Origin: Aquilaria yunnanensis
Taxonomy: Eukaryota; Streptophyta; Magnoliopsida; Malvales; Thymelaeaceae
Length of the DNA: 64,000 nt
Direction: 5' to 3'
NCBI GenBank assembly: GCA_039654915.1
Contig: CM077594.1
Coordinates: 85,326,893-85,390,892, forward strand
Part shown: positions 1 to 10,968 of the stretch, in pieces
Layout of the letters: every line of letters starts with the position of its first letter
Position numbering within the stretch: position 1 is the first letter of the stretch
Notes under the pieces: model-generated
What the model was told of the DNA's origin: nothing
Database searches by the model: none
Seen by the model: only the letters and a program-made list of their open reading frames with translations
Program-made: the position numbers and the translations under genes

Positions 1-980
1 ATATAAAAAATTGATAAATAATTCAAAAAGTGATAAATATTTTAAAAAAGTGATAATTTGTAAAAAAAAGTGATAATACTTATTAAAAGGCTTTTTAATA
101 TTAAAAAATGTGATAAACATTTTAAAAAAGTGATTGAAAACAAAAAAATGTGATATAATTTGTAAAAAATGTGATAATAATTATTAAAAGTTGATTTAAA
201 ATTAAAAAATTGATAATAATTTAAAAAAGTGATTAAAACCTAAAAAAAGCTATATAATTTTTCAAAAATGTGATAATAATTATTAATAGGTGATTAAAAA
301 TAAAAAAGGTGATAATAATTAAGGAAAGATTAAGTTTTTAAAAAGGTGATAAGGAAACAAAAAATGTGATAAAGGCTTGAAGAATTTTAAAAAGGCGATA
401 AAAATTATAAATAGTTGATAAGAATTAGTAATAGGTGATTAAAGATTAAAAAAATGATAATAATTCAAAAAGGAATAAAGATTTTAAAAATTAAATAAAA
501 AAACAAAAAAGCGATAAATTTGTAAAAAAATGATAAAATAAAAAATTGCTAAGATGCATTAATATTATTTAAAAAAGCAAAAGAAAAGTATAAAACGGTT
601 AATGAATTTTAAAAAGGCGAAAACAATTAATATGTAAGATATCGCTAACTCATCATCACTTTTTTATTATTAATAAAAACATCTCATTCACGAAAAAAGT
701 GACTTATTAAAAACAAAAGCGATTTAGTCCAAACAAATGTGATTTGGTAAAAAATAAAAGCGATTTAGTCCAAACAAATGCGTTTTAGTTAGAAAGGCTC
801 TTACTTTTAACTCTTTTACTTCGCACTTAGCAAACCTTCAAAATTAAATATTCACAAATAAATTAACTATTACTACTGAGCTAATCCTTCACAAACTTTT
901 CTAATTCACACATCCTCCATTTATGATTTTACCTAGAATTGATACTTATATTTTCTTCTCACATGTCTACATTAATCTTA
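1..980. repeat. AT-rich degenerate short repeats, 5' flank of the Ogre insertion
   Basis: Positions 1-600 are a degenerate array built on the theme GTGATAA followed by an A/T run, repeated irregularly every 20-40 bases. The same theme returns at about 29240-29640 on the far side of the Ogre element, so the element appears to have inserted into a pre-existing AT-rich repeat field. Positions 600-980 are low-GC sequence with a duplicated stretch near 716-785 (GCGATTTAGTCCAAACAAAT twice). No coding potential is seen. Confidence 0.6.
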
Positions 981-985
981 TATAT
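981..985. repeat. Target site duplication, left copy (Ogre)
   Basis: TATAT directly precedes the LTR terminus TGTGGCAACG. The same five bases follow the other LTR at 26938-26942. A 5-bp duplication is the expected integrase footprint of a Ty3/gypsy element. Confidence 0.9.
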
Positions 986-1251
986 TGTGGCAACGTCGGG
1001 TTTTCTGGAGTCGCCACCAATCAGTTTACTTAGGTCGATTGGTCACCTAAAATATGGTCTGCGAGAGTTCGGGGGTTCGGGAGTACGGTTACGTTGAAAC
1101 AACTTTGTTAAAACGCCCAAAAATTGGCACCTTAGTTGATTTTAATTTTGTTTTACTTTGCTTTTAAAAAAATTTCAGTTAATTTAGATATTTTAACTGA
1201 ATTAGTCGAAAATGTGGATTTTTGGTAATTAAGTTGGATAAAATTTGATAC

Positions 1252-2878
1252 TTCCGAACCATGGACTCTGCCGAGTCATTTGGACACGGAAGATTTTTGA
1301 TTCCGAACCATGGACTCTGCCGAGTCATTTGGACACGGAATTTGGTGAAATTTTAAACAATTTTATCCATATTGTAAAAATATGGATTTTTATCTTTTTA
1401 TTTAATTTATTTATTTTAAAAAAATTGATATTTTCCAAACCGTAGATCCTGCCGGATCATCCGGATATGGAAATTGATTTACTTAATCGTAATTATTTAA
1501 TTCCTGAAATTAATTTTTTAAAAGGTAATGATTTTTAATACTAACTAAAAATTTGTCTTTATATTTTTACTTCTTTTTTTTTCTTTCTTTTCTTTTCTTT
1601 TTTTTTTTATCTTTTATCTTATTTTTCTTATCTTCTTTTTTTTTTTTATTTCTTTTTTTATCTTTCTTTTATTTCTTTTTTTTATCTTTCTTTTATTTTT
1701 ATCTGATTTTTTTCTTAATTTATAAAAGAATTCAAAAGCAATTAATTTTTTTATTTAATAAGAAGTTAATTTAAAGGAATCAAAGAGTTTAAAAAAAATA
1801 AAATAAAAAAAAAATCTTTGATCATGGTACGGGGCGTTGTTACTCAGCCAGACCCTCTTCACCAGGTGAAGCAGCTCAAAAGCGGGCACGAGACAGTTTC
1901 CAGCCAATATACCATGAACTAATTTTTTATAAAAATAATTATTTAATACCAGAATTTTATTTATTTACCAAAGAAAACAAAAGAGTTGAAAATAAAATCT
2001 TAATTCTCATGTATTTGATTTTTTATTTAAAAGATTAACCAAAATTAATTATTCAATAAAATAATAAAGAAAAGATTTATATAAAGAAAGTCTTGATATT
2101 TATACATATTTATTTTTTAAGCTTATTTTTTTTGATTTGATAAAAGATGAACCAAGAAAGTAATTATTTAATCAAGGTTTTTGTTTATTTAATGAAGAAA
2201 ACTAAAGATTTATATGTATATTTTAAAAATAAAAGTGAAGCCTTAATATTTTATTTAATAAAAGGTGAATCAAAAAGTAAACAAAACTTTATTTATTTAA
2301 TGATGAAACCGGAAATTTATATATATATTTCAAAAATAAAATAAAAATCTTAATATTTGTTTGTTTTATTTTTGATAAAAAAATTAAGCAAAAATGATTA
2401 TTTAATAAGGAAAATAAAGGTAAAGTTTTGATATTTATATAATTTATTTTGAAAAAAGATTAAAGAAATCAAAGATTTATATGTATAAAAAGTTTTTGAT
2501 ATTTATATGATTTTTTTTTATGTTCTTTTTGTTTGCTAAAAGATTTTTATTATTACCTTTATTTGAAATCATTTGAATAAAATTTTATTTAATAAAGGAA
2601 ACAAAAACAAAAAAAAAATGTTATATCTTTTTTTTATTATTTTGAAAGAAATAAGTAAAATATTAGCCCAAGAAAATTTTTACTCCTTTATTCTTTTTAT
2701 TAATAAAGAAACCAAAAAAATTATATTTTATTATTTTGCTGGATAAAGAGATAAATAAAAAATATTAGTCCAAAGTTTTTTTTTTATTTTTTTAATAATA
2801 AAGGAAAATTTATTTATATACTTTATTTAAAAAATATTTTCCAAGCCATGGATCCTGGCGGATCATTTGGACATGGAA
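1252..2878. repeat. Four copies of a 40-bp quasi-palindrome in the LTR
   Basis: Copies lie at 1252-1291, 1301-1340, 1433-1472 and 2839-2878. Each runs from TTCC to GGAA and folds on itself: outer TTCCG/CGGAA, then CCA/TGG, then GACTC-TGCC-GAGTC in the first two copies. The third and fourth copies vary in the stems (for example GATCC..GGATC) yet keep the pairing pattern. The other LTR has the same set at 23467-23506, 23516-23555, 23648-23687 and 25056-25095. Role unknown. Confidence 0.8.
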
Positions 2879-3179
2879 TTTAATTTCTTTTTTATATTTC
2901 ATTATTAATTATTAATTAGAAAAAAACATCACTTTTAAAGATGTATTTAAAAAAAAATTTGTATTTATTTATTTATTTATTTCATTATGTTTGTTTATAA
3001 AAAAATAATTTTTATTAGCCTTTAGGAAATTATTCACATAAAATTCCTTTTTTTTAATCTTTTAGTTAAAAAAAAAAAAAATTAATAAAGTGGGGCTTTT
3101 TGGCCATCCACTTTAATAACACAATAATAAAAGTTAGCACAATTAATATAGTTAGTTGTTAATAACAATAAAAAAAGTT

Positions 3180-3600
3180 AGTAAAGTTAGATTAACAATT
3201 AACAACAATAATAAAAATTAGCCAAGTTTAATTAAGTCAATTAATTAACAACAATAATAAAAGTTAGCCAAGTTTAATTAAGTTGATTAATTAACAACAA
3301 TAAATAAAAGTTAGCCAAGTTTAATTAAGTTAATTAATTAACAACAATAATAAAAAGAAATTAGTCAAGTTAATTAAATTAATTAATTAACAACAATAAT
3401 AAAAAGTTAGTCAAGTTAATTAAATTAATTAATTAATTAGCAACAATAATAAAAAGTTAGCCAAGTTAATTAAATTAATTAATTAATAACAATAATAAAA
3501 AGTTAGCCAAGTTAATTAAATTAATTAATTAACAACAATAATAAAAAGTTAGCCAAGTTAATTAAATTAATTAATTAACAACAATAATAAAAATTAATTA
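3180..3600. repeat. AT-rich tandem repeat inside the LTR
   Basis: About eight units of 46-56 bp built on TTAGCCAAGTTAATTAA followed by an AATTAATTAACAACAATAAT block. The copy in the other LTR is at 25396-25817. No coding potential. Confidence 0.8.
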
Positions 3601-3893
3601 ATTGTTAACAACAATTATAAAAGTTAGTAATAATGCAAAAATTAAAAGGTTAGTAACAATAATAATATTAAAAGTTAGTTGTTAGTAAGTCAATAACAAC
3701 AATAAAAAGAAGATTAGTAATAATAACAATAATTAACAAATAAATAAACAAGTAAAAATTAAAAAGGTTAGTAATTTATTCTGCAGGAACAAAAATAAAA
3801 GGTTAGTGACCAAATTGAAAGAAATTGAAAAGATGAAGTATGGAATCAAGGTTTCACCTTTCAAAACAAGTTTTTGAATCTGAAGAACAGAGA

Positions 3894-4050
3894 CGCGAAG
3901 GCGCGCGCGAAAGGAGGGGGAGGCAGGGGCAGCTGGCGGCGCGGCGGGGCGGCGAGGCGGCGCGGCGGCGAGGGCGGCGAGGCGGAGGGACGGCGGCGGC
4001 TGCGGGCAGCGAGGGGCACGGCGGAGAGAGAGAGAGAGAGAAAGAGAGAG
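3894..4050. other. GC-rich block and GA microsatellite in the LTR
   Basis: A sharply GC-rich, CpG-rich stretch (GGCGGCG-type runs) inside an otherwise AT-rich LTR, followed by an AG dinucleotide run at 4025-4050. In element sense it lies about 150-310 nt downstream of the TATA box, in the predicted transcript leader. The identical block in the promoter-proximal LTR is 26111-26267. Confidence 0.75.
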
Positions 4051-4197
4051 GGAACAGCAGTGAAAAAAAAAATTTGGCTTTCTGGGGAAGAAGGGAAGAG
4101 GGCTGGGGCTAAGGGCTGTAATTTTCTCTTTTTTTTAAAACGGAGCTCTAAGTTTTTTTGCTATTTTTTTCTGTGTTCAGAACTGAATTTGGGGGGG

Positions 4198-4205
4198 TAT
4201 TTATA
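4198..4205 (-). promoter_or_regulatory. TATA box of the LTR (3' copy)
   Basis: TATAAATA on the minus strand, about 515 bases from the LTR start, a normal place for the U3 core promoter. The copy that would drive the element is at 26415-26422. Confidence 0.65.
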
Positions 4206-4724
4206 GAAGGAGCTTAGCTGAACTGTGGACGGATAAATTAATAAAAAATATCAAACTTATCTTTTAAATTGGTAAAATGACAGTTTCAGTCCTTTACGTT
4301 ACTCCAGCTCTGGATAAGCTCAGAAGCTTCTGATTTTGACAATTTTAACGTTTTCTGTCAATTTGGGCCAGAAACGTCCGTTTAGGCCCAAAATTGACGC
4401 GAAAAATTACCCAAAGCTCCTGAAACTTTCAGAATTTGTCAATTTTGTCCGAAACTTCTCAATTTTGTCATTTTTACCTCAAACTTTTAATTTTTTTGTC
4501 ATTTTTTCCTGAAATTTTATTTTTATTTCAAACACATACATATTCACACATATATTATTTTAAATCAAATCTTCTCAAAATAAAAATATATTTTAAACTA
4601 ATTAACATAATTAAAATTTTTTAGCAATAATAATAATAATAATGATAATTTTTTTAATTAGTTTTTTTTTTTTTTTTTAAAAATTTTTAAAAAAAACCCG
4701 GACGAAATTGGGTGTCAACAGCTG

Positions 4725-4733
4725 CCCCCCTTT
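4725..4733 (-). other. Polypurine tract of the Ogre element
   Basis: On the minus strand AAAGGGGGG followed by CAGC abuts the LTR start TGTTGACACC. This is the expected position and composition for plus-strand DNA priming. Confidence 0.85.
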
Positions 4734-4825
4734 GCATGCTTCATGGGACATGATGTATGCAAAGTAGTTACCAAATTTCGTCCGTCTTAGCTAGCCATTG
4801 AGAACCTTCTCGCCGCCTAAACTAT

Positions 4826-7800
4826 GTGGTTAAGGAAAATTTTTTTAGAGCCTCTGCGATAAGAACTCTCCTATCGTTGAAGGGAAAATTTGATAATTTT
4901 GAGGTTAAGGGTCCTACCTTAGAACCTCGACAATAGGAACTCTCCTATCGTTTGAAGTAAAATTGATGATTTTGAGGTTAAGGGTCCTACCTTAGAACCT
5001 CGACGATAGGAACTCTCCTATCGTTTGAAGGAAAATTGTTTGAATGAGGTTAAGGGTCCTACCTTAGAACCTCGACGATAGGAACTCTCCTATCGTTTGA
5101 AGGAAAATTGATGATTTTGAGGTTAAGGGTCCTACCTTAGAACCTCGACAATAGGAACTCTCCTATCGTTTGAAGGAAAATTGATGATTTTGAGGTTAAG
5201 GGCCCTACCTTAGAACCTCGACGATAGGAACTCTCCTATCGTTTGAAGGAAAATTGTTTGAATGAGGTTAAGGGTCCTACCTTAGAACCTCGACGATAGG
5301 AACTTTCCTATCGTTTGAAGGAAAATTGATGATTTTGAGGTTAAGGGTCCTACCTTAGAACCTCGACGATAGGAACTCTCCTATCGTTTGAAGTAAAATT
5401 GATTGAATGAGGTTAAGGGTCCTACCTTAGAACCTCGACGATAGGAACTCTCCTATCGTTTGAAGGAAAATTGATGATTTTGAGGTTAAGGGCCCTACCT
5501 TAGAACCTCGACGATAGGAACTCTCCTATCGTTTGAAGGAAAATTGATGATTTTGAGGTTAAGGGTCCTACCTTAGAACCTTGACGATAAGAACTCTCCT
5601 ATCGTTTGAAGGAAAATTGATTGTTTTGAGGTTAAGGGTCCTACCTTAGAACCTCGACGATAGGAACTCTCCTATCGTTTGAAGGAAAATTGATGATTGA
5701 GGTTAAGGGTCCCACCTTAGAACCTCGACGATAGGAACTCTCCTATCGTTTGAAGGAAAATTGATGATTTTGAGGTTAAGGGTCCTACCTTAGAACCTCG
5801 ACGACAGGAACTCTCCTATCGTTTGAAAGAAAATTGATGATTTTGAGGTTAAGGGTCCTACCTTAGAACCTCGACGATAGGAACTCTCCTATCGTTTGAA
5901 AGAAAATTGATGATTTTGAGGTTAAGGGTCCTACCTTAGAACCTCGACGATAGGAACTCTCCTATCGTTTGAAGGAAAATTGATGATTTTGAGGTTAAGG
6001 GTCCTACCTTAGAACCTCGACAATAGGAACTCTCCTATCGTTTGAAGGAAAATTGATGATTTTGAGGTTAAGGGTCCTACCTTAGAACCTCGACGACAGG
6101 AACTCTCCTATCGTTTGAAGGAAAATTGATGATTTTGAGGTTAAGGGTCCTACCTTAGAACCTCGACGATAGGAACTCTCCTATCGTTTGAAGGAAAATT
6201 GATGATTTTGAGGTTAAGGGTCCTACCTTAGAACCTCGACAATAGGAACTCTCCTATCGTTTGAAGGAAAATTGATGATTTTGAGGTTAAGGGCCCTACC
6301 TTAGAACCTCGACGATAAGAACTCTCCTATCGTTTGAAGGAAAATTGATTGAATGAGGTTAAGGGTCCTACCTTAGAACCTCGACGATAGGAACTCTCCT
6401 ATCGTTTGAAGGAAAATTGATGATTTTGAGGTTAAGGGTCCTACCTTAGAACCTCGACAATAGGAACTCTCCTATCGTTTGAAGGAAAATTGATGATTTT
6501 GAGGTTAAGGGCCCTACCTTAGAACCTCGACGATAGGAACTCTCCTATCGTTTGAAGGAAAATTGTTTGAATGAGGTTAAGGGTCCTACCTTAGAACCTC
6601 GACGATAGGAACTTTCCTATCGTTTGAAGGAAAATTGATGATTTTGAGGTTAAGGGTCCTACCTTAGAACCTCGACGATAGGAACTCTCCTATCGTTTGA
6701 AGTAAAATTGATTGAATGAGGTTAAGGGTCCTACCTTAGAACCTCGACGATAGGAACTCTCCTATCGTTTGAAGGAAAATTGATGATTTTGAGGTTAAGG
6801 GCCCTACCTTAGAACCTCGACGATAGGAACTCTCCTATCGTTTGAAGGAAAATTGATGATTTTGAGGTTAAGGGTCCTACCTTAGAACCTCGACGATAGG
6901 AACTCTCCTATCGTTTGAAGGAAAATTGATTGTTTTGAGGTTAAGGGTCCTACCTTAGAACCTTGACGATAAGAACTCTCCTATCGTTTGAAGGAAAATT
7001 GATTGTTTTGAGGTTAAGGGTCCTACCTTAGAACCTCGACGATAGGAACTCTCCTATCGTTTGAAGGAAAATTGATGATTGAGGTTAAGGGTCCCACCTT
7101 AGAACCTCGACGATAGGAACTCTCCTATCGTTTGAAGGAAAATTGATGATTTTGAGGTTAAGGGTCCTACCTTAGAACCTCGACGACAGGAACTCTCCTA
7201 TCGTTTGAAGGAAAATTGATGATTTTGAGGTTAAGGGTCCTACCTTAGAACCTCGACGATAGGAACTCTCCTATCGTTTGAAGGAAAATTGATGATTTTG
7301 AGGTTAAGGGTCCTACCTTAGAACCTCGACAATAGGAACTCTCCTATCGTTTGAAGGAAAATTGATGATTTTGAGGTTAAGGGTCCTACCTTAGAACCTC
7401 GACGACAGGAACTCTCCTATCGTTTGAAGGAAAATTGATGATTTTGAGGTTAAGGGTCCTACCTTAGAACCTCGACGATAGGAACTCTCCTATCGTTTGA
7501 AGGAAAATTGATGATTTTGAGGTTAAGGGTCCTACCTTAGAACCTCGACAATAGGAACTCTCCTATCGTTTGAAGGAAAATTGATGATTTTGAGGTTAAG
7601 GGCCCTACCTTAGAACCTCGACGATAAGAACTCTCCTATCGTTTGAAGGAAAATTGATTGAATGAGGTTAAGGGTCCTACCTTAGAACCTCGACGATAGG
7701 AACTCTCCTATCGTTTGAAGGAAAATTGATGATTTTGAGGTTAAGGGTCCTACCTTAGAACCTCGACAATAGGAACTCTCCTATCGTTTGAAGGAAAATT

Positions 7801-8418
7801 GATGATTTTGAGGTTAAGGGTCCTACCTTAGAACCTCGACGACAGGAACTCTCCTATCGTTTGAAGGAAAATTGATGATTTTGAGGTTAAGGGTCCTACC
7901 TTAGAACCTCGACGATAGGAACTCTCCTATCGTTTGAAGGAAAATTGATGATTTTGAGGTTAAGGGTCCTACCTTAGAACCTCGACAATAGGAACTCTCC
8001 TATCGTTTGAAGGAAAATTGATGATTTTGAGGTTAAGGGCCCTACCTTAGAACCTCGACGATAGGAACTCTCCTATCGTTTGAAGGAAAATTGATGATTT
8101 TGAGGTTAAGGGTCCTACCTTAGAACCTCGACAATAGGAACTCTCCTATCGTTTGAAGGAAAATTGATGATTTTGAGGTTAAGGGCCCTACCTTAGAACG
8201 TCGACGATAGGAACTCTCCTATCGTTTGAAGGAAATTGATTATTTTGAGGTTAAGGGCCCTACCTGAGAACCTCGACGATAGGAACTCTCCTATCGTTTG
8301 AAGAAAAATTGATGATTTGAGGTTAAGGGCCCTTCCTTAGAACCTCGACGATAGGAATTCTCCTATCGTTTGAAGGAAAATTGATGGAATGAGGTTAAGG
8401 AAATCTCCTTGAACCTCG
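4826..8418. repeat. 73-bp hairpin-forming tandem array in the Ogre 3' region (about 49 copies)
   Basis: The unit is about 73 bp, with some shorter variants where GATGATTTT is replaced by a GAATGAG junction. Each unit holds a perfect 8-bp stem, CGATAGGA-ACTC-TCCTATCG, and a second inverted repeat, GAGGTTAAGG..CCTTAGAACCTC. Diagnostic variants (AACTTTCC at 5301 and 6610; AAGTAAAATT at 5391 and 6700; GACGATAAG at 6311 and 7620) recur at an offset of 1,309 bases, showing a higher-order duplication of about 18 units. Tandem repeats in the 3' region are a known Ogre trait and can seed genomic satellites. The array lies between the LOG-like gene and the polypurine tract. Confidence 0.95.
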
Positions 8419-8936
8419 AGCGAAATTTATATGAAAGCAATTAGAATTGGAATAATTTTCTTCGAAAGTGTGAATTTGCATAATAGGCGAGTGCGAAATT
8501 TTAGACTTCGATAAAATGAGTGAATCTTGATGATGACAATATCGCTAACAAATTATGTAAAGGGAACGGATGTTTGGAATCAATATCCAAGGTTCATCTA
8601 ATATTTTCTTTAGTAAATATAGATTCGCTTGAGAGATATGTCATCCAAATAAGGTTGAAGCTTAACTATCCTAAAATGTTATGCCTAATAGACCTAATAG
8701 GATGCGTCTCAAGAGCAATAAAAATTACTCTTTACTCAGCCATTCCAACCTAAAGGCATTGTCCTATGGTTTTAATATCAGCATGGACGAGACTATCTTA
8801 TAAGATAAAAAAAGAAATTCCCTGAAAGAAAAACTAAAACACGAAAGAAAATGCTGATAATAAAACTAAAGGACAAGCAAAACGGATCGGATCACTTCTT
8901 CTTCCACAATATTTCAACAGGGTTAGTAGAGGACTA
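8419..8936. other. Spacer between the tandem array and the LOG-like gene
   Basis: In element sense this is the 3' flank of the LOG-like gene. It is non-repetitive and moderately AT-rich. A 77-codon plus-strand frame at 8520-8753 has no recognisable similarity and I treat it as chance. It presumably carries the LOG 3' UTR, but I see no decisive poly(A) signal. Confidence 0.4.
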
Positions 8937-9566
8937 TTATGGGATCGAACTGTTCGGGAAAGACTGTCGCGTCCAGTCTATCTGAATCATTGCTGGATCT
9001 GGTTCAGGAACAAAAGCTTGTATTTTATCTAGCAATTCTTCAGCAGTTGTTGCGGATATTATGATTCGCCGTGCCACTCTTGATATAAAATTCTTCTGCA
9101 TAGCATAATCCATAAAAGCTATCAGACCTGTAAAGAAATTGTTAACATTTAAAAGCCCAATGGGTTTCTTATGCAAATTAAGTTGGGCCATGGAAGCAAT
9201 TTGAAAGACTTCTCCCAATGTGCCAAAACCACCTGGTAGAGCGATAAAAGCATCAGCATTTAAAAGCATTTGTAACACACGCTCTTGTAAATTTTTAACC
9301 ACTAATTCTTCTCCAATCGTGCCCCCAGAAATAAATTTCAGAGGTCCAGGGATAATGCCCAGAACTTGACTTCCTCCTAGAGATGCTGCTGATGCTACAC
9401 CTCCCATTAATCCGACACTACCTCCTCCATAAACTAAATGTATTTTTCGCTCAGCTAATACTCTACCCAAATGGTTGGCTGCTTTTAAATACTCTTCATC
9501 TTTTCCAGGAAAAGCCCCAGAAAATACACAAATACTTCGGGATTTACGAGTTGGGGTTTTCTCCAT
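8937..9566 (-). CDS. LONELY GUY-like cytokinin riboside 5'-monophosphate phosphoribohydrolase carried by the Ogre element
   Basis: A 209-aa intronless ORF. The LOG family releases active cytokinin bases from their nucleotides in the cytosol. The sequence shows the Rossmann-like pattern VYGGGSVGLMG at about 45-55, a conserved Arg at 96 (context NLQERVLQM) and the family motif PGGFGTLGE at 111-119 with its Glu at 119. Arg and Glu match the catalytic pair described for LOGs. The Lys that usually follows the Arg is Val here, and the N-terminal FCGSS-type loop reads FSGAF, so it is a divergent member. I start at the ATG at 9566; the open frame extends 20 codons further but without an ATG, into the TATA box. 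Length is close to typical plant LOGs (about 210-220 aa). Plant LOG genes normally have several introns, so I infer capture through an mRNA copy. It runs in element sense, downstream of pol. Family assignment is secure; activity is not shown. Confidence 0.9.
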   Translation of the reverse strand: MEKTPTRKSRSICVFSGAFPGKDEEYLKAANHLGRVLAERKIHLVYGGGSVGLMGGVASAASLGGSQVLGIIPGPLKFISGGTIGEELVVKNLQERVLQMLLNADAFIALPGGFGTLGEVFQIASMAQLNLHKKPIGLLNVNNFFTGLIAFMDYAMQKNFISRVARRIIISATTAEELLDKIQAFVPEPDPAMIQIDWTRQSFPNSSIP

Positions 9567-9598
9567 TCCTATCCTTACCCTTGTGAGAAAAGAGGATA

Positions 9599-9606
9599 TA
9601 TTTATA
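9599..9606 (-). promoter_or_regulatory. TATA box of the LOG-like gene
   Basis: TATAAATA in the context CTCTATAAATATATCC, a good plant TATA box, 33 nt upstream of the ATG at 9566. With usual spacing the transcript would start only about 5-10 nt before the ATG, an unusually short leader. Confidence 0.6.
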
Positions 9607-9642
9607 GAGATGAAGAGATAAGGCAATAATTTTATTTTTCAA

Positions 9643-10110
9643 GAATGGATACATTATTGCCAGCTATTCATAGTAGTCACGGGTATGACTCTGGTCAGGT
9701 ATGGGTACACTATCGTTAAAAGAGGAGGAAAATTTTCAAAATAGCTGCTAGCATGTACAGTAGTCGCGACTGTAGCTTATGTCAGGAGTAGGTACATGAT
9801 TGTCGGATGAGAAGGAAAATTTCAAAAGTGGCAGGTATATACAGTAGTCATAATTATAGCTCATGTCAGGAGTGGGTACATTATGGGAGGAAAATTTCAA
9901 AAGCGTCAGCTAGCATGTACAGTATCGTGACTATGGCTTATGTCAAGAGTGGATACATTATTGCTGAAAGAGGAGGAAAATTTCAAAAGCGACAGCTAGC
10001 ACGTACAGTAATCGTGACTTTGGTTCATGTCAGGAGTGGATACATTATTACCAAAAGGGGAGGAAAATTTCAAAAGCGACAGCTAGCACGTACAGTAATC
10101 GTGACCTTGT
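9643..10110 (-). repeat. Upstream module amplified in front of the LOG-like gene (about 5.4 copies of 78-87 bp)
   Basis: On the plus strand each unit carries GCTAGCATGTACAGTA, a GTCGTGACT-type motif, CATGTCAGGAGTGG, TACATTATTG and GAGGAAAATTTCAAAAG. The GTACAG landmarks fall near 9671, 9755, 9839, 9917, 10003 and 10090. Single related copies stand upstream of the TATA boxes of two cysteine-rich ORFs (about 10855-10930 and 11690-11770). Its constant place, element-sense upstream of a TATA box, suggests a cis-regulatory module. That is inference; a passive tandem repeat is the alternative. Confidence 0.7.
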
Positions 10111-10155
10111 TCCGTCTTCTACTGGCTTTGCGTCCAGTAACGGCTTCAATGCTTT

Positions 10156-10704
10156 CTATGAATCAGTGATTTGCATCTCATCTAGCTTTTTCACAAACTG
10201 GCAAACAGGGTCGTTTAGGGTCAGATTCCCAAGACTGTAACGTTCTCGTTCTTTTTGGAGAATTATCCATAATCCAACAACCTCAAATTGCACTATTCCG
10301 CAAGAATGCGCTTCAAGAACCTCTCGGATATCTTCCAGAGATTCCTTACGCAAGCCATTCTTGATGAATTTTATTCTATCATTACGATTTCTGGTGATCA
10401 CTCCTGGAGAACGACATTTATTGCCGCAAATCCACCATCCACAATTGTGACAGACGCCTAGCCTCTTTGCTCTTCTCTTTTTGGCATAAACGCTTTTACC
10501 AAAGCCGGGCATACGGGGAAAGAACGCATCTGGAACTTCACCAGCCGAACGAACTTTAGCTTCGATTAGCCACCGCACATTATCAGGAATGCCTTTGTGC
10601 ATAAATAGTCGGAATCGTTCACATCTAGCTTGATAAACCTTTTTAAGAACATTTATTGGGAAAGAAGGGAAATATTTTCGTAGAGCGGAAAGAGAAGGCT
10701 CCAT
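10156..10704 (-). CDS. Cysteine-rich basic protein, copy 1 (viral nucleic-acid-binding-protein-like)
   Basis: 182 aa from the ATG aligned with the two sister copies; another in-frame ATG lies five codons upstream at 10719. Features in order: hydrophobic/basic N-terminus (LRKYFPS), KGIPDNVRWLIEAKVR near 37-52, a basic patch KKRRAKR at 75-81, four cysteines at 85, 88, 93 and 97 (CX2CX4CX3C), then a FIKNGL helix near 113-118. The basic patch followed by a Cys cluster and an FI-x-x-G segment resembles the cysteine-rich nucleic-acid-binding proteins of carlavirus-type plant viruses, some of which act in silencing suppression or in the nucleus. The Cys spacing is tighter than I expect there, so homology is probable, not proven. 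Alternative: a derived retroelement zinc knuckle. It runs in element sense with its own TATA box. Confidence 0.8.
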   Translation of the reverse strand: MEPSLSALRKYFPSFPINVLKKVYQARCERFRLFMHKGIPDNVRWLIEAKVRSAGEVPDAFFPRMPGFGKSVYAKKRRAKRLGVCHNCGWWICGNKCRSPGVITRNRNDRIKFIKNGLRKESLEDIREVLEAHSCGIVQFEVVGLWIILQKERERYSLGNLTLNDPVCQFVKKLDEMQITDS

Positions 10705-10812
10705 TGATGAATGAGGCATTTAAGAGAAAAAGAAAGAAATTAGTGATTGTAGGAAATGGAAATAACTGAATTTGGGAGTTATGGAGTACCGTATCCAGAA
10801 GGAAGAACACGC

Positions 10813-10819
10813 ATTTATA
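10813..10819 (-). promoter_or_regulatory. TATA box of cysteine-rich ORF copy 1
   Basis: TATAAAT in the context CATCACTATAAATGCGTG, 109 nt upstream of the ATG at 10704. The surrounding sequence is shared with the unit at 11638-11644. A copy of the module seen in front of the LOG-like gene lies just upstream in element sense. Confidence 0.6.
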
Positions 10820-10968
10820 GTGATGAAAGGATAATGCGTTTATTACACTTACGGAAGTAAGTACATTATTGCCAAAAGAAAAGACAAATGACAGCTTATA
10901 TGTACAGCAATCATGACTGTGGCTCTCATCTTCCACTAATTCATGTCCAGTAATGGCTTCAATGCCTT

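Larger units (their letters stand above)
986..4720 (-). repeat. Ogre LTR, 3' copy in element sense
   Basis: 3,735 bp. In element sense it begins TGTTGACACCCAATTTCGTC and ends CGACGTTGCCACA, so it has TG..CA ends. It contains a TATA box (4198-4205), a GC-rich block (3894-4024), a GA run (4025-4050), an array of ~46-56-bp AT-rich units (3180-3600), long pyrimidine tracts (1553-1720) and four copies of a 40-bp quasi-palindrome. Short ORFs in this LTR recur identically in the other copy, but they are repeat translations and I do not call them genes. Confidence 0.95.

Noticed and set aside
1245..4624. Small ORFs in the LTR (66, 73, 65, 90, 110 and 62 codons)
   Set aside because: They translate low-complexity or repeat sequence, most run opposite to the element, and recur only because the LTR is duplicated.
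4826..8418. CRISPR-like look of the regular 73-bp repeats
   Set aside because: There are no unique spacers; the whole unit is repeated, and it lies in a plant retrotransposon.
9567..9626. 20-codon N-terminal extension of the LOG-like protein
   Set aside because: It begins at TTG, not ATG, and its codons overlap the TATA box; the ATG at 9566 fits the family start.
9807..10169. 120-codon plus-strand ORF
   Set aside because: Its protein is a direct translation of the 78-87-bp tandem module, antisense to the element.
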